From the NCBI GenBank assembly GCA_019649035.1, contig BMAT01013347.1, forward strand, positions 448,316 to 474,897: a stretch of DNA of 26,582 nt, given 5' to 3'. The notes under the pieces are model-generated. The model was not told where the DNA came from, made no database searches, and worked only from the letters and a program-made list of their open reading frames with translations. Both the position numbers and the translations under genes were made by a program. Below, piece after piece: positions 1 through 9,493 of this stretch. The DNA is from Elysia marginata. Taxonomy: Eukaryota > Mollusca > Gastropoda > Plakobranchidae. Position 1 is the first letter of the stretch; each line of letters opens with the position of its first letter.

Positions 1-145
1 GATGTGTATCCTGATGACATTCAAGTTGATGATCAACACAGTTCAGCGTTAAATCTCTACCAAGCAATCGCATCAGAGCCACGGCTATGATCAATTCTGG
101 TCATGATGCAGATAATTGAAAACGTCTCTTCTTATAATGATGGTT

Positions 146-627
146 TTATACGCTATAGTTTGGCCCACACGTTAGGAGGTGTCTATTGTAGTCATTTCCT
201 TGCGGGAATATCTCTGAACACGAAGGACACTGGACGGCGTTATGGATGTTTTGCAAATGTCTTTTTACCTTTCCCTTTTGAGAAAACCTGGTTGGACATA
301 AAGGGCACGGGAAAGATCGGCCCTCATGAACCTGAAGATGGAGGTCTAGTCCTCTTTGTGATCGATAACCTTTCCCACACAAAGAGCAAATGTAGGGGAA
401 AATATCGCTATGGCTTAAGGACACGTGATTTAAAAATTCGCCCCTTAATGAATAAACAGCCGGGCAATGGGGACACCTATATTTCTTGAGACTTGCTCTT
501 ATGAATGGGTTTTCCCTAGCCAATTGAGCAATACCTAACCTCGAGCTGCTTGGTGCCTGGTTAGAAATATCGAACGTTGCTCCCAAATTATCACCCATCA
601 TTTGATTTGAGCTTCGGCTGGAAGGAT
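146..627 (-). CDS. T11: alternative 3'-terminal exon, four zinc fingers
   Basis: This is the last zinc-finger exon of the array inside the window. The 3' splice site reads TTGTCATTACAG just above position 627. The exon gives two bases of a split codon (Asp if the donor exon ends in G), then PSSRSSNQ and about 160 residues to a stop at 146. A low-complexity Ser/Asn/Gln leader fills residues 1-50. Finger 1 (52-73) is C-x2-C-x12-H-x4-H, finger 2 (81-101) H-x3-H, finger 3 (108-129) H-x4-H and finger 4 (134-154) C-x2-C-x12-H-x3-C. Finger 3 has Gln, Gly, Lys and Arg at helix positions -1, 2, 3 and 6. The expected role is sequence-specific DNA binding in the nucleus. Two internal ATG codons (596-601) are not believed to be starts, because the frame runs open to the splice site and matches its paralogues. 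It is closest to T10 and T9. Its poly(A) site would lie outside the window. Confidence 0.86.
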
Positions 628-1164
628 CTGTAATGACAACAAAAAAAAGCGTGTCTTGAATTGATTCGCCCTTTTCATTAATCGAACGTTCAATACATAT
701 AAATTATAGAACGAAAAATTTACAGGCAAGGGGCAGTTCAGTTCTAAATGATGTAAAAAGATTGCCACTGTGGGCGAATCTCCGCTGCGCATACAGTTCT
801 ATCTCCGCTCCAACCCACACTCTGACTGTGCACTATCGCAGCTTTGTCACGTTTGAGCACAAACCATTATGGTACTTTGAGTCCTTTCACTTCGACTGCC
901 AATGTCATAACTGATTTTAATTGCATGTAGGTGTACAGATTAGCTGCCATACAATACAATAATAAACGATGTGTTATGTGCACTTTACTCTAGGTCTTTA
1001 CACTGCTGATCAAAATGAATCCTCACTTCAGAGTCAAGCCTCCATCCAGAAACCGGAATAAAAGTCACGACTATTTTCATATCTAGACATGTTCCGATTG
1101 ATTATAAAGTAGTCGGAAACGTTTCTATGTGTTTGTTTAGCGATGATTCTCTAATTGCTATGCG
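628..1164. other. Non-coding: intron upstream of T11 and presumed 3' UTR of T10
   Basis: I see no credible coding sequence here. The minus strand has an ATTAAA at 916-921, about 245 bases past the T10 stop, which could serve as a poly(A) signal. The stretch at about 901-955 resembles 1991-2055 (shared ATGTCATAAC, then TTAGCTG(C/T)CA), so the duplicated unit seems to reach beyond the exons. A 9-bp inverted pair, GATTCGCCC at 663-671 and GGGCGAATC at 772-780, is too short to interpret. Confidence 0.5.
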
Positions 1165-1646
1165 CTACAGTTTGGTTTTACATGCTAGGACGTGTCTTTT
1201 GTACTCCTCTCCTCGTTGGAATATCTCTGGACATGAAAAACACTGGACGGCATTATGGATGTTTTGCAAATGTCTTTTTACTTTCGACTTTTGAGAAAAC
1301 CTGGTTGGGCATAAAGGACACGGGAAAGATCGGCCCTCATGAACCTGAAGATGGAGGTCTAGTCCACTTTGTGACTTATAACCTTTCCCACATAAAGAGC
1401 AGATGTAGGGTAAGTTCTCGCTATGGCTTACTGACACGTGGTTCTGCAATTCGATCTTTCTTGAAAAAATAAGCGAGCAATATGGACATGTATATTGCTC
1501 CAGGTTCGCTGACTTCAAAGTGTTCTGATTATGCAGTTGTGGGTAATCTACACCCGAATTGCCTGATCCCTGGTTAGACCTATCGCATGTCTCTCCGAAC
1601 CTACCGCGCATAATTAGGCCTAGGTTTGAGTTGTGTCGCGAAGGGT
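1165..1646 (-). CDS. T10: alternative 3'-terminal exon, four zinc fingers
   Basis: It has the same length as T11 and T8 (482 bases) and the same entry phase, after an acceptor reading TTTTGCCTTTACAG. The exon begins (D)PSRHNSNLG. A Ser/Asn-rich leader precedes finger 1 (54-75), finger 2 (83-103), finger 3 (110-131) and the C2HC finger (136-156), and the end is KTKL. From finger 2 to the start of finger 4 it is almost identical to T11. Finger 3 differs only by Ser for Gly at helix position 2, so the two exons may read nearly the same DNA bases through that finger. Finger 1 and the leader differ more. The 3' flank also resembles that of T11 (shared CGCTA(C/T)AGTTTGG), which indicates a recent tandem copy. 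The only ATG upstream of the fingers falls inside the open frame and is not conserved, so translation is taken to come from the upstream exon. Confidence 0.86.
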
Positions 1647-1763
1647 CTGTAAAGGCAAAAAAGTAAAAAGTGAGTCATAAAAAGAACAACGTATTCACAA
1701 TCATAGTCATACAGAAAATAAAGAGACAAATTAAATTTTCATGCATTTACAAGTAAAAACACA

Positions 1764-1857
1764 TGAAAACCTGGTTGGGCTTAAAGGGCGCTGGAAAGAT
1801 CGGCCCTCATGAAACTATAAACTTGTTGTATAGATGGAGGTCTAGTCCTCTGTGTGG
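1764..1857 (-). pseudogene. Ghost zinc-finger exon fragment (end of finger 2 to finger 3)
   Basis: About 95 bases match the finger 2-finger 3 region of T10 and T11 almost base for base on both sides of an insertion of roughly 17 bases near 1814-1832. Shared blocks include GAAAACCTGGTTGGGC and AGATCGGCCCTCATGAA. Read on the minus strand it starts as GLDLHL and then loses frame and meets a stop in the inserted bases. No flanking fingers, splice site or C2HC finger are recognisable around it. It sits about 120 bases upstream of the T10 acceptor, so it is best explained as the remnant of one more tandem copy. Confidence 0.75.
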
Positions 1858-2919
1858 AGGACTTCCATTGCCATCACGGGCTAGTTAGGTCTACAATTTC
1901 ATCTCCACTTATATCCATAGGGTTACTGAGCATTATAAACAGTCATGAGCACGGTAACTTGACAAAACTTCTATTTCCTTTCGCTTTGTCATGTCATAAC
2001 AAATTTTACTGCGTGCCCATTGCTTACTGTTTACCAATTAGCTGTCACCAATGTGTGCTCTTGTAGGTACGTTTCCCAGATATTTCTACCGGTACCCTTC
2101 AATACAGGAGCTACTCCTCAACACATCGAATAAGCGGCCATTTTTACGTCATATTATGAAACATTCTCTACATGTGACTCTGACAATGCATTCTATAGCA
2201 TCTCAGAGCTAAGGTACTCCAGTTGGGATAACAGTAAAGCTGTTTACAGTAGTTGAAAACAAACGGAATACATGTATTTTAAATAAGAGCTCGGAAATTG
2301 TTGGGGTTTTCTTTTTAATCAAATCTCCCGCGACTGCGTCCCCTAGGTCATAAGCATCAGCTATTTATTACCGTACATTTTATACATGCACGGTCATTCT
2401 TGAAAGTAATGAAACATTTTATGATTTTAGTATTTCTTATTTATAACATGGATTAAAGTGGATGACACAATCGATTTATTACTTTCTTTGAGCTACACCA
2501 TCCTGTATGAGAAAGACAAAGTGCTTCAACAAGTAATCAGTACTTCCGGTTTCTTCTCAATATAGCACTGGCAAACAGAAACTGACCAGTCTTGCCAAAA
2601 AAGAATGTGGTGTTGATTGTAACATTTTTACACAAAAAAACAAAATATGCCAAAAACTAAAAACATAGTGGCCCCCCCCCCCTAACAATTTTTAAACACA
2701 ATACATGTATCTCAGTTCTATCATTTAAAAAAATTAAATATGATTATAGAACAAAATTAAGGTTTAGTTTTAATAGTAACACACACATAGGTTTTTTTGC
2801 AGGAAGGAATGACACAAAGTATTGCAAGAAACATTGTTTTAAAAATTCATAAAAAATGAAGAAAAATAATGCATCTTCAAACAAAATAATTTTCAAGTTG
2901 TTCCATAATTATATATATA

Positions 2920-2954
2920 TTCTGATGTTCTAGACATTAGGGTCCTAAACCAAA
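2920..2954. repeat. 35-bp exact repeat, copy 1
   Basis: It begins TTCTGATGTTCTAGACATTA and ends GGTCCTAAACCAAA. It matches 5500-5534 base for base in the same orientation, while the flanks of the two copies are unrelated (an AT run here, mixed sequence there). A match this long at 2.6 kb distance is not expected by chance. It may be the end of an interspersed element or a short duplicated patch. Confidence 0.8.
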
Positions 2955-3205
2955 CTCTGAGGCTCTAGAAGTTGTAAAATTTGGATTCAAGCAATCACCC
3001 CCTCCCCCCTTTTACTCAATGGAAAATCACACAAACCAAGAGAGTTTCAGTTTGGCATAGAGAAACGGCTATGCATTTGTTTACATGCCATGGTACATTA
3101 TCTCTTAAATCTTATTCTTATACATTTAGTTTAGACCAAACAGCTAAAAAATTAATTAGCCGTAGATTGAGCCATTGAGGTTTAAAAAACACCCCATACG
3201 GGAGG

Positions 3206-3699
3206 TCACATGTACTGTAATTTTATTCCACAACTTAAGACGTGTCTATTGTATTCCTCTCCTCGTTGAAATATTTCTGAACATGAAGAACACTGGGTGA
3301 CGTGATGAACGTTTTGCAAATGTCTTTTTACTTTCCCCTTTTGAGAAAACGTGCTTGGGCATAAAGGGCAGGGGAAAGTTAGGCCCTCATGAACCTGAAG
3401 ATGGAAGGTAAGCCCGGTATGCGTTTGATAACCTTTCCCACACAAAGAGCAAATGTAGGGTAAATTCTTGCTATGGCGCATTGAGATGTGACTTTGCAAA
3501 TCAACCTTTCTTGAAAACACAGTCGGGCAATGAGGACATTTATACAGATTTGCTGATACGGATGTATTTTTGCCAAGCAGCTGAGAATGATTTGGACACG
3601 AACTGCTTGATGCCTGGTTAGATATATCGTACGTCTCTCCAACCCTAACAGGCTCGCAACTATCACGCACTATTACATTTGAGATGTATCTCGAAGGAT
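3206..3699 (-). CDS. T9: alternative 3'-terminal exon, four zinc fingers
   Basis: The acceptor reads TTGTTATTACAG and the exon opens (D)PSRYISN, matching T10 and T11. The leader shares the string YDISNQAS with T11 (FDISNQAP). Fingers lie at about 55-76, 84-104, 111-132 and 137-157 (the last C2HC), with a seven-residue tail GIKLQYM. Finger 3 has the same contact residues as T11 (Gln, Gly, Lys, Arg), while finger 2 has Thr at -1 and 2 instead of Ser. An in-frame ATG upstream of the splice site opens into intron sequence and is not a likely start. On the minus strand AATAAA lies at 3222-3227, still inside the coding end 14 bases before the stop codon, so the 3' UTR could be extremely short. Confidence 0.85.
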
Positions 3700-5499
3700 C
3701 TGTAATAACAACACAAAAAAGGATCATAAATAATTTTTGTGCTTAGGGGAAAATTGGCTTTGAGAATAAGAGTAAAAACTCGATGAATATATCATAAATA
3801 TAACATACAAATGAAGTACAACTACAGAGTCTGGCATTGCCAAATCTATAATTTCAAGCTTTAGTACTTTTGCCTTACAAACACAGTTTGTTAATCTATC
3901 ACGTGTTTATTCAATGAAATTCTTTTAGAACGTTCCCAGACGATGATGACATAGTCCACTTGTGCAAAAGATTTCAATATCCTAAAACAAATATTTCAAG
4001 GGTAAACCATTGTTTGCAAATAAAAGGGGGAAAATTCGCCTAGAAAGGCATGGTGAAGCTATGGCAAGCCAATTTGAATGTACTGTATTTCGAAAAAAAA
4101 GGAAAGAAAAACAACATAATTGATGTTTCGCGTTGTCACAAAATTCAATTCCTCTCAAATTTCTCGTCTTCCATGTAAAAAAAAAAACTTTACCTCATTC
4201 TAAAAAGCAAAAGCAGACTAAAATAAATAAGCAAAACAATTTTGCTTATAATGTTATATTTATATTTCTTTCAAACTATAAGTGATTTCAACTCGTTTTA
4301 TTATTTTTTGTATGAAATGCAATGTACATATGCATTAGTCACATCTGTAAGTAGTGTTATGTTTTTGTGGAAGAAAATATAATTATTAAGGCAAGATGGC
4401 CAGATATGAGATAAAGGAAAAAAACAGAGAAATTAGACAGGGAGAAATGACTAAAACTGGTTTCATTTTATTTTTTCAAGAAGGCGGAAACGAATTACAG
4501 TAGACTAATTAATTTACTGTTAGTGTTACCCTCGTACTTGTGTCCATTCTAAAAATTTCGCGAAATAGAACATGGAGTAAAGAAAATTAAACAATCTGTT
4601 CAATCTATAGCTGAATTAAAAGTAAAACTCTTTTTCCGTGTTACTGTCAGTACTTTGTATCAGCCATTATTGAAATTATCTTCCAGATGGTACATAGAGA
4701 GCCTATCTAATTCAAAGTACAGGTACAGGTATGTAGGCCGAATTGTCATGCCGCTAAGCTTGCCAAATTTGAATATTAACTTATTAAGTGTTAAAATTCA
4801 GCCTGCAGTCGTGCAGATCTATCACAAGTAAGTGCACGAGTTAAACATACATGTATTTTGATAAAGAAGAGAAGTTACAATCTCTGTAACCTCCTGTTGT
4901 GAAGATAAATTATAAAGCAAGCGAAACCACAAACTGCGATTGCTGTTACAGTTGTGCGTCAAAATAGCCGACTTTTTTCGGGCATGCTTCGTGCACAAGC
5001 CCTTGAGTTGAAAGCCCTTTGTCATGTATGTACTAAATGTATGTAACCAAAAGTCCCAGGGTTAAAGCCTTATAAAACGGGACAGATAAACCTAGTTATG
5101 CTAGAAGGAAAAAAACTAAAAAGAAAGCAGATAAGCAGAGCTGCGTGTGGTAAAGAAACAGATCCATAGACTGATAGAGGCTCAATGTTTTGACAAGTTT
5201 AGGCAGTGAACCTTATTCATAACAACACCAATGGGACTGAGCTATAACTTCATTATCACCAAGGTCTCGCTACAACCAAGCTCATTTGCCGAAAATAAAA
5301 TTTTAAGTCATTACACGGTAGGAAGATTTCGTGTCAATTTTCTGACATTGATGCGTCTGTCTACTAAAGAGTGCATTGCTGACACGCGGTACAGCTCCGC
5401 TCTCCTCTGCCTGTATCCATTCACATACAATAGGCCTGGCCCAGCTACGCTGCCTTGGGTATCGCTTGTACAATTCAACTTGGCAAAATTTTTAAGCTC

Positions 5500-5534
5500 T
5501 TCTGATGTTCTAGACATTAGGGTCCTAAACCAAA
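5500..5534. repeat. 35-bp exact repeat, copy 2
   Basis: It is the same 35 bases as at 2920-2954, in the same orientation. It overlaps an open frame on each strand in a locally less A+T-rich stretch, with no further similarity on either side. Confidence 0.8.
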
Positions 5535-5776
5535 GTTCAAATACTATCATTTTAATAAGGATGAAAAGCGTTCCTGTAAGTTCATTCTTGATGACCGAGG
5601 TTTCGTAACGGCCGATGCTGTTACAGTGCTTTGCGGAGGCTTCCAGTTTCATGTCCTATCGTTGAAAAGATTTATTTGCGGACTATTTCCTGATCTACCT
5701 TCAACATTCCAAGTGTTAAGCTGTCTTGTCTTAGATTATCACTCAGTGTCATGTACTAGCCTACGAAGTTTCTTTT

Positions 5777-6044
5777 CAACATTGATCGGGCCTAGATAGC
5801 TCAGTTGGTAGTGGCTTCGCTCCGTGGCCAAGAGGTCGCGGGTTCGAAACACAGCCGAGCACAGTCCGGGCCCCTACTGGTTGGGTCGGTGTCAGTATAA
5901 TGTGACCGGCTGAGACTAAGTCATGGTATCCCCGCTAGTCTCTGGGTGGCAGCCCGTACATTGTCATTGGGACCCAAGCCCTGAGAGCACCTTTGAAGTG
6001 GAATTGGGCTTGTAAAAATACCCTTCAATCAATCAACATTGATC
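5777..6044 (+). mobile_element. tRNA-derived SINE with 11-bp target-site duplications
   Basis: The element body is 5788-6033 (246 bp). Its head is tRNA-like: TAGCTCAGTTGG near 5797-5808 fits the pol III A box and GGTTCGAAAC at 5841-5850 fits the B box. No paired acceptor stem closes the cloverleaf, so it is not a working tRNA gene. An unrelated body of about 170 bases follows, ending in CTTCAATCAAT, a short CAAT-type tail. CAACATTGATC stands immediately before (5777-5787) and after (6034-6044) as a perfect duplication, the mark of LINE-driven insertion. The identical duplications suggest the insertion is young. I cannot name the SINE family or the partner LINE from memory. Confidence 0.88.
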
Positions 6045-6537
6045 AAAAACCACACCGTATATTTTCTAGCTGTGTTTCCATATTTTTTTTAAAAAAATGC
6101 TACTAAGCGGCCCCTGTATTAAATTTAAACACGTACAATGTATCTGGTTTCGTGTGATTTCCTTACAATTTTTTCATGAAATGATTTCCCGTTTTGTTGT
6201 TGTTGTTGCTTCTTCCATTCAAACCAAAAAGTTTGAATAAACAAGAACATATTTTCAAAAATAATTTCTTAATTTGTAAACAAAGTTGTTTCTGCAACTA
6301 AATATATTACCGTACCGTACAGTTAGTAATATTATAATTATATTATTATTCTTTTTTTTACTTTTACAAGTTATTGCATTTGTAGGTTTTGTCGTCGTTG
6401 TGGTGTTCTTCTTTGAACATAACTAAGAGAAATCTGGATAAAGCCAACATATCGGGACCAAAAAAATTGTTGACTTTAACAAGCAAGCATTTTCTTTAAG
6501 TGTCATTGACTTTTAAGTGAATTCGACTGTGAGATCT

Positions 6538-6620
6538 CTATTATTGTTGTCATGTTTGTTTCATTATTATTATTATGATTATTATTATTCTTATTATTAT
6601 GATCATCATTATTACAGTGC
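6538..6620. repeat. TTA/ATT trinucleotide-rich simple sequence
   Basis: An imperfect ATT/TTA microsatellite is interrupted by GAT and CAT units. A related GTT run lies upstream at about 6196-6209. The tyrosine-rich open frame it creates on the plus strand is a by-product. Confidence 0.8.
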
Positions 6621-6757
6621 ATTAATTTATCAACATATGTATTACTGTTTTTTTGTTATCAACATCATAATCATCACAATTGTTATTTTTGTTGCTGTTT
6701 TTTATTACTACAAATACAACATACATGTATTTCCTTAAGTTGAACCCAAATGAGATT

Positions 6758-6809
6758 CTATTTCTGCTGCCGTTACTGTACTCACTGCTATTTCTGCTGC
6801 CGTTACTGT
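6758..6809. repeat. 22-bp direct repeat pair
   Basis: CTATTTCTGCTGCCGTTACT plus two more bases occurs at 6758-6779 and again at 6788-6809, separated by eight bases. It is a small tandem duplication in non-coding DNA. Confidence 0.75.
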
Positions 6810-6957
6810 TACTGTTAATGCTACAACTTTGCCGTCTTTAACTTTAAGACAAGAACAGTATTGGACAAAGGTAGAAATAACAAACTATTGAGCCGATACT
6901 GCAAGTCTTGCTTTGAGTTTGAATACAGCGAGCTGCCCTTTACCTCGATATGACATA

Positions 6958-7077
6958 CAGTGGGGCCTGCTTAACGTAAACCCTGTTAAAGGTAACTATG
7001 TTTTAGCCTGGAAAGAATCAAATGAACTGTATGGTCTGGCCCATAGGGGTATTTCTGAACAAGACTCAACCGGACTG
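6958..7077. mobile_element. Possible degraded pogo-like miniature element
   Basis: The left end, TA then CAGTGGGGCCTGCTTAACG, fits the terminal pattern of the clearer copies at 11027 and 12637. The proposed right end, CCGGACTG followed by TA, is a weak match and the interior shows no similarity. The end coordinate is a guess. Confidence 0.3.
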
Positions 7078-9011
7078 TAATAATTAACATTGCTCAATAT
7101 ACCAAGCCACCCATACCGTCGCCAGAAAAATGCTTTATTCCATCTCCAATTTTGCTGAAATAAGCAATAACATGCCAAATGCTGATGTCCTAGTGTATTT
7201 TTATAGTTGACAAAACAAATAAGCGAAACTCAGCCTCTCTTCATAGATATAATCATAGTACAAAGCAGTTTTTATAGGGGGGAGAGAGAGACAGATTCAA
7301 ATGTTAACACTCAATTTTCTCAAAAGTAGGAAAATTAGGGATGGAATAAAGCAGTTCGTAAGCGACAATACAATGTAAATGTATTTATTCAACCCCTTGC
7401 CTTTATGAATAACAGCAATTCGGTAAAAACACAGACAAGTATCAAAATACGATTGAAATTTGAAGTCTTTGGTTACATAATTAACAGTGGGAGGGTGGGA
7501 GCTTTCACAAAGTAGCAATTCCCATTGTGCACAAACTGAATTGAATTGCTGGAAAACAGCTACTGTACTCTAAGATAAATGATTATACTTATAGGCAACA
7601 TAATAGACAAAACAAGTAGAAATAAATTGCTGCTATTCCATATCAACTGACAGATTTACAAGTAGATGTACAGAAAAAAGCACCAAGCATGAAAAAATTG
7701 TATTCATTCAAAATAAAAAGTTTATATAAGTAAAAATTTTAACTAAGATAGCAAGTATCATAGTAGGTTTTTACCTATGTACATGTATTTTCTTGATTCA
7801 ATCTATACAAGCAACAGAAGACAGGAAAAACAAATTATAAAATGATGCTCCTGCCTACTTAAAAACAATTCTAAGTGATTGTTAAGAAGCTAAAACTTTT
7901 AATAAATGTTTATCTTGGACGTACTAACATGTCTACACAATGCAGTAAATACTAGTTTTTATTATGAAAACAAAAACTTGTAAGTAAAACTTCCCTGACA
8001 ACATCAAGTTTTCATTCATTTATTAAATACCAAAAAAATATTGGCCAAGCACCAAGAGCGTCATTATGGTACGTCACGACATGAGTAAATGTAAAATTCA
8101 ATTATAGTTTCTCAAAATCTATTGTTGATGGATTTTCATTACATACTAATAAGTAAATGTAAAAAGAAGACAAGTCCTCTTCTAGCTCGGGCAATGTAAT
8201 GTCGGTGACATGAGATGGATTCACTGTTATTGTTATCCTTCGAAGGCCTCAGCATAAGTTTAAAATGTTTTTTTTTGTCTTCATAACAATTTATACTAGC
8301 ACAATTTCCTAAGATAATCAATGTTTGCTAAACCACAAAGAGTACTGAATCTCAATGAAAAAGTTGACAAGTTCATAAATGTTTTTTCCTCCAATTGTGG
8401 AATTTGCCTTTGAAAATGATACTGAAAGCACTAGATATCACATTTACAAATATAGAACTAAGCACAAAAGATCAAACAAAACAATTTACCATGTTGGAAA
8501 CTCTAAATTGTACAAACCAAAGTTTTTTTAAATCATACACTACAAAAAGTGATGCAGAAGTTTCCACATGATAAATGGCACGATTTTAAAATTTGACTGA
8601 ATAATTTTGAAAAATAGTTATGACACATGGACATTCACCCTATATGGAACCGACGATCTTTGTAAAAATATAGAAACGCAAAAATAATTGCATTGATAGG
8701 AATTACTTCTAACTTTGGGTAAAACTCGAACAAAGTCTAGAGAGTACGAGAAAAAGGAAAAAGACTCATGAAATATTTAAGTAAAAAGATGGTTCGGCTT
8801 TCTCTTTTAGGCTATATCAACTCTAACTTATATTATATCCAAAAATATATCTTATACAAGTATACGTTTATTTTTCTGTTCAAATGTATGATACTGAACT
8901 ACATGGCAGTTTTCGAGGTAATTAACTTGATAAAAATTGTGTTGGATAATTGGTCAAAATAGTTTTAGTTTTTCCCCTTTTCAGAAAAGTTATTCTTGGG
9001 ACACTTTTCAT

Positions 9012-9493
9012 TTACCGACAATGCAAAACGTGCTGGTTAAAATCATCGCCAACTTTAAAAATAGCCTGGCACGTAGGACATTGGGCCATTTTGTGAACTT
9101 TTCGAAGATGCATTTTGATTGTTCCCTTCTGCGTAAACTTATTGTCACATATGGGACACACATGAGACTTTCCACTGTGCATTTCCATATGAAGGTTAAG
9201 TCCAGTGCTTGTTTGATAACCCTTTCCACACACTTGACAGTGCAAGGGAAAATTTATGCCGTGTGTCTCAACTAGATGAGCGTTTAAAGAAAACTGGTCT
9301 GGAAAACCACGAAGGCATCGGGGACAATGTACAGAGCGATTTGCAGTGTTTGAAGATTTAGTAGTCGATGTTCTACATGATTTTTCTGTGTGTCTTGCTA
9401 GAGATCCAGAATAAAGCACCCCAGGAGAAGCTCCAAGTTTTGAAGGCTCAGAATGGAACATTGCTACTTCTAGTGGCCTGGGTGAATCAAGCT
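9012..9493 (-). CDS. T8: alternative 3'-terminal exon, four zinc fingers
   Basis: The acceptor TTGTGTTTTCAG precedes AGCTTGATTC, giving (E)LDSPRPLEV. The leader of about 55 residues is rich in Ser, Thr and Gly and differs from those of T9-T11, although the exon is also 482 bases. Fingers lie at about 57-78, 86-106, 113-134 and 139-159 (C2HC), followed by a single Arg. Finger 3 contact positions are Gln, Gly, Thr and Met, so the predicted base preference differs from T9-T11. Finger 2 keeps the family's CGKGY core and Gly at helix position 3. An open reading frame continues upstream through the splice site to an ATG at 9548, but the pyrimidine-AG boundary and the shared phase favour splicing. 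AATAAA on the minus strand at 8867-8872, about 140 bases past the stop, is a reasonable poly(A) signal. Confidence 0.85.

Larger units (their letters stand above)
1647..3205. other. Non-coding: intron upstream of T10 and presumed 3' UTR of T9
   Basis: The stretch holds a decayed zinc-finger exon fragment at about 1764-1857 and one copy of a 35-bp exact repeat at 2920-2954, both listed separately. An 11-base C run lies at 2672-2682, next to A-rich sequence. Short open frames at 1854-2066 and 2981-3178 have no recognisable motif. I see no other gene. Confidence 0.5.
3700..9011. other. Non-coding 5.3 kb between T8 and T9
   Basis: No zinc-finger block or other recognisable gene is present. Listed separately inside it are the second copy of the 35-bp repeat (5500-5534), a SINE with target duplications (5777-6044), TTA-rich simple sequence (6538-6620), a 22-bp direct repeat (6758-6809) and a possible pogo-like terminus near 6958. 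The stretch 5100-5650 is visibly less A+T-rich than its surroundings. It has overlapping open frames on both strands (5231-5608 plus, 5311-5652 minus) without any motif I know. AATAAA on the minus strand at 8867-8872 could end T8. Confidence 0.5.

Noticed and set aside
103-489. Plus-strand open frames opposite the fingers (103-489, 1155-1472)
   Set aside because: They are antisense to T11 and T10 and resemble each other only because the fingers do. The splice-site, phase and finger evidence is all on the minus strand.
598-792. Separate minus-strand gene running into T11
   Set aside because: It is intron sequence read in a different frame across the T11 acceptor, without motifs.
5788-5860. 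A functional tRNA gene
   Set aside because: The A and B boxes are present but the acceptor stem does not close. The unit continues into a SINE body with a tail and target duplications.
6517-6738. Tyrosine-rich plus-strand protein
   Set aside because: It is a translation of TTA/TAT simple sequence.
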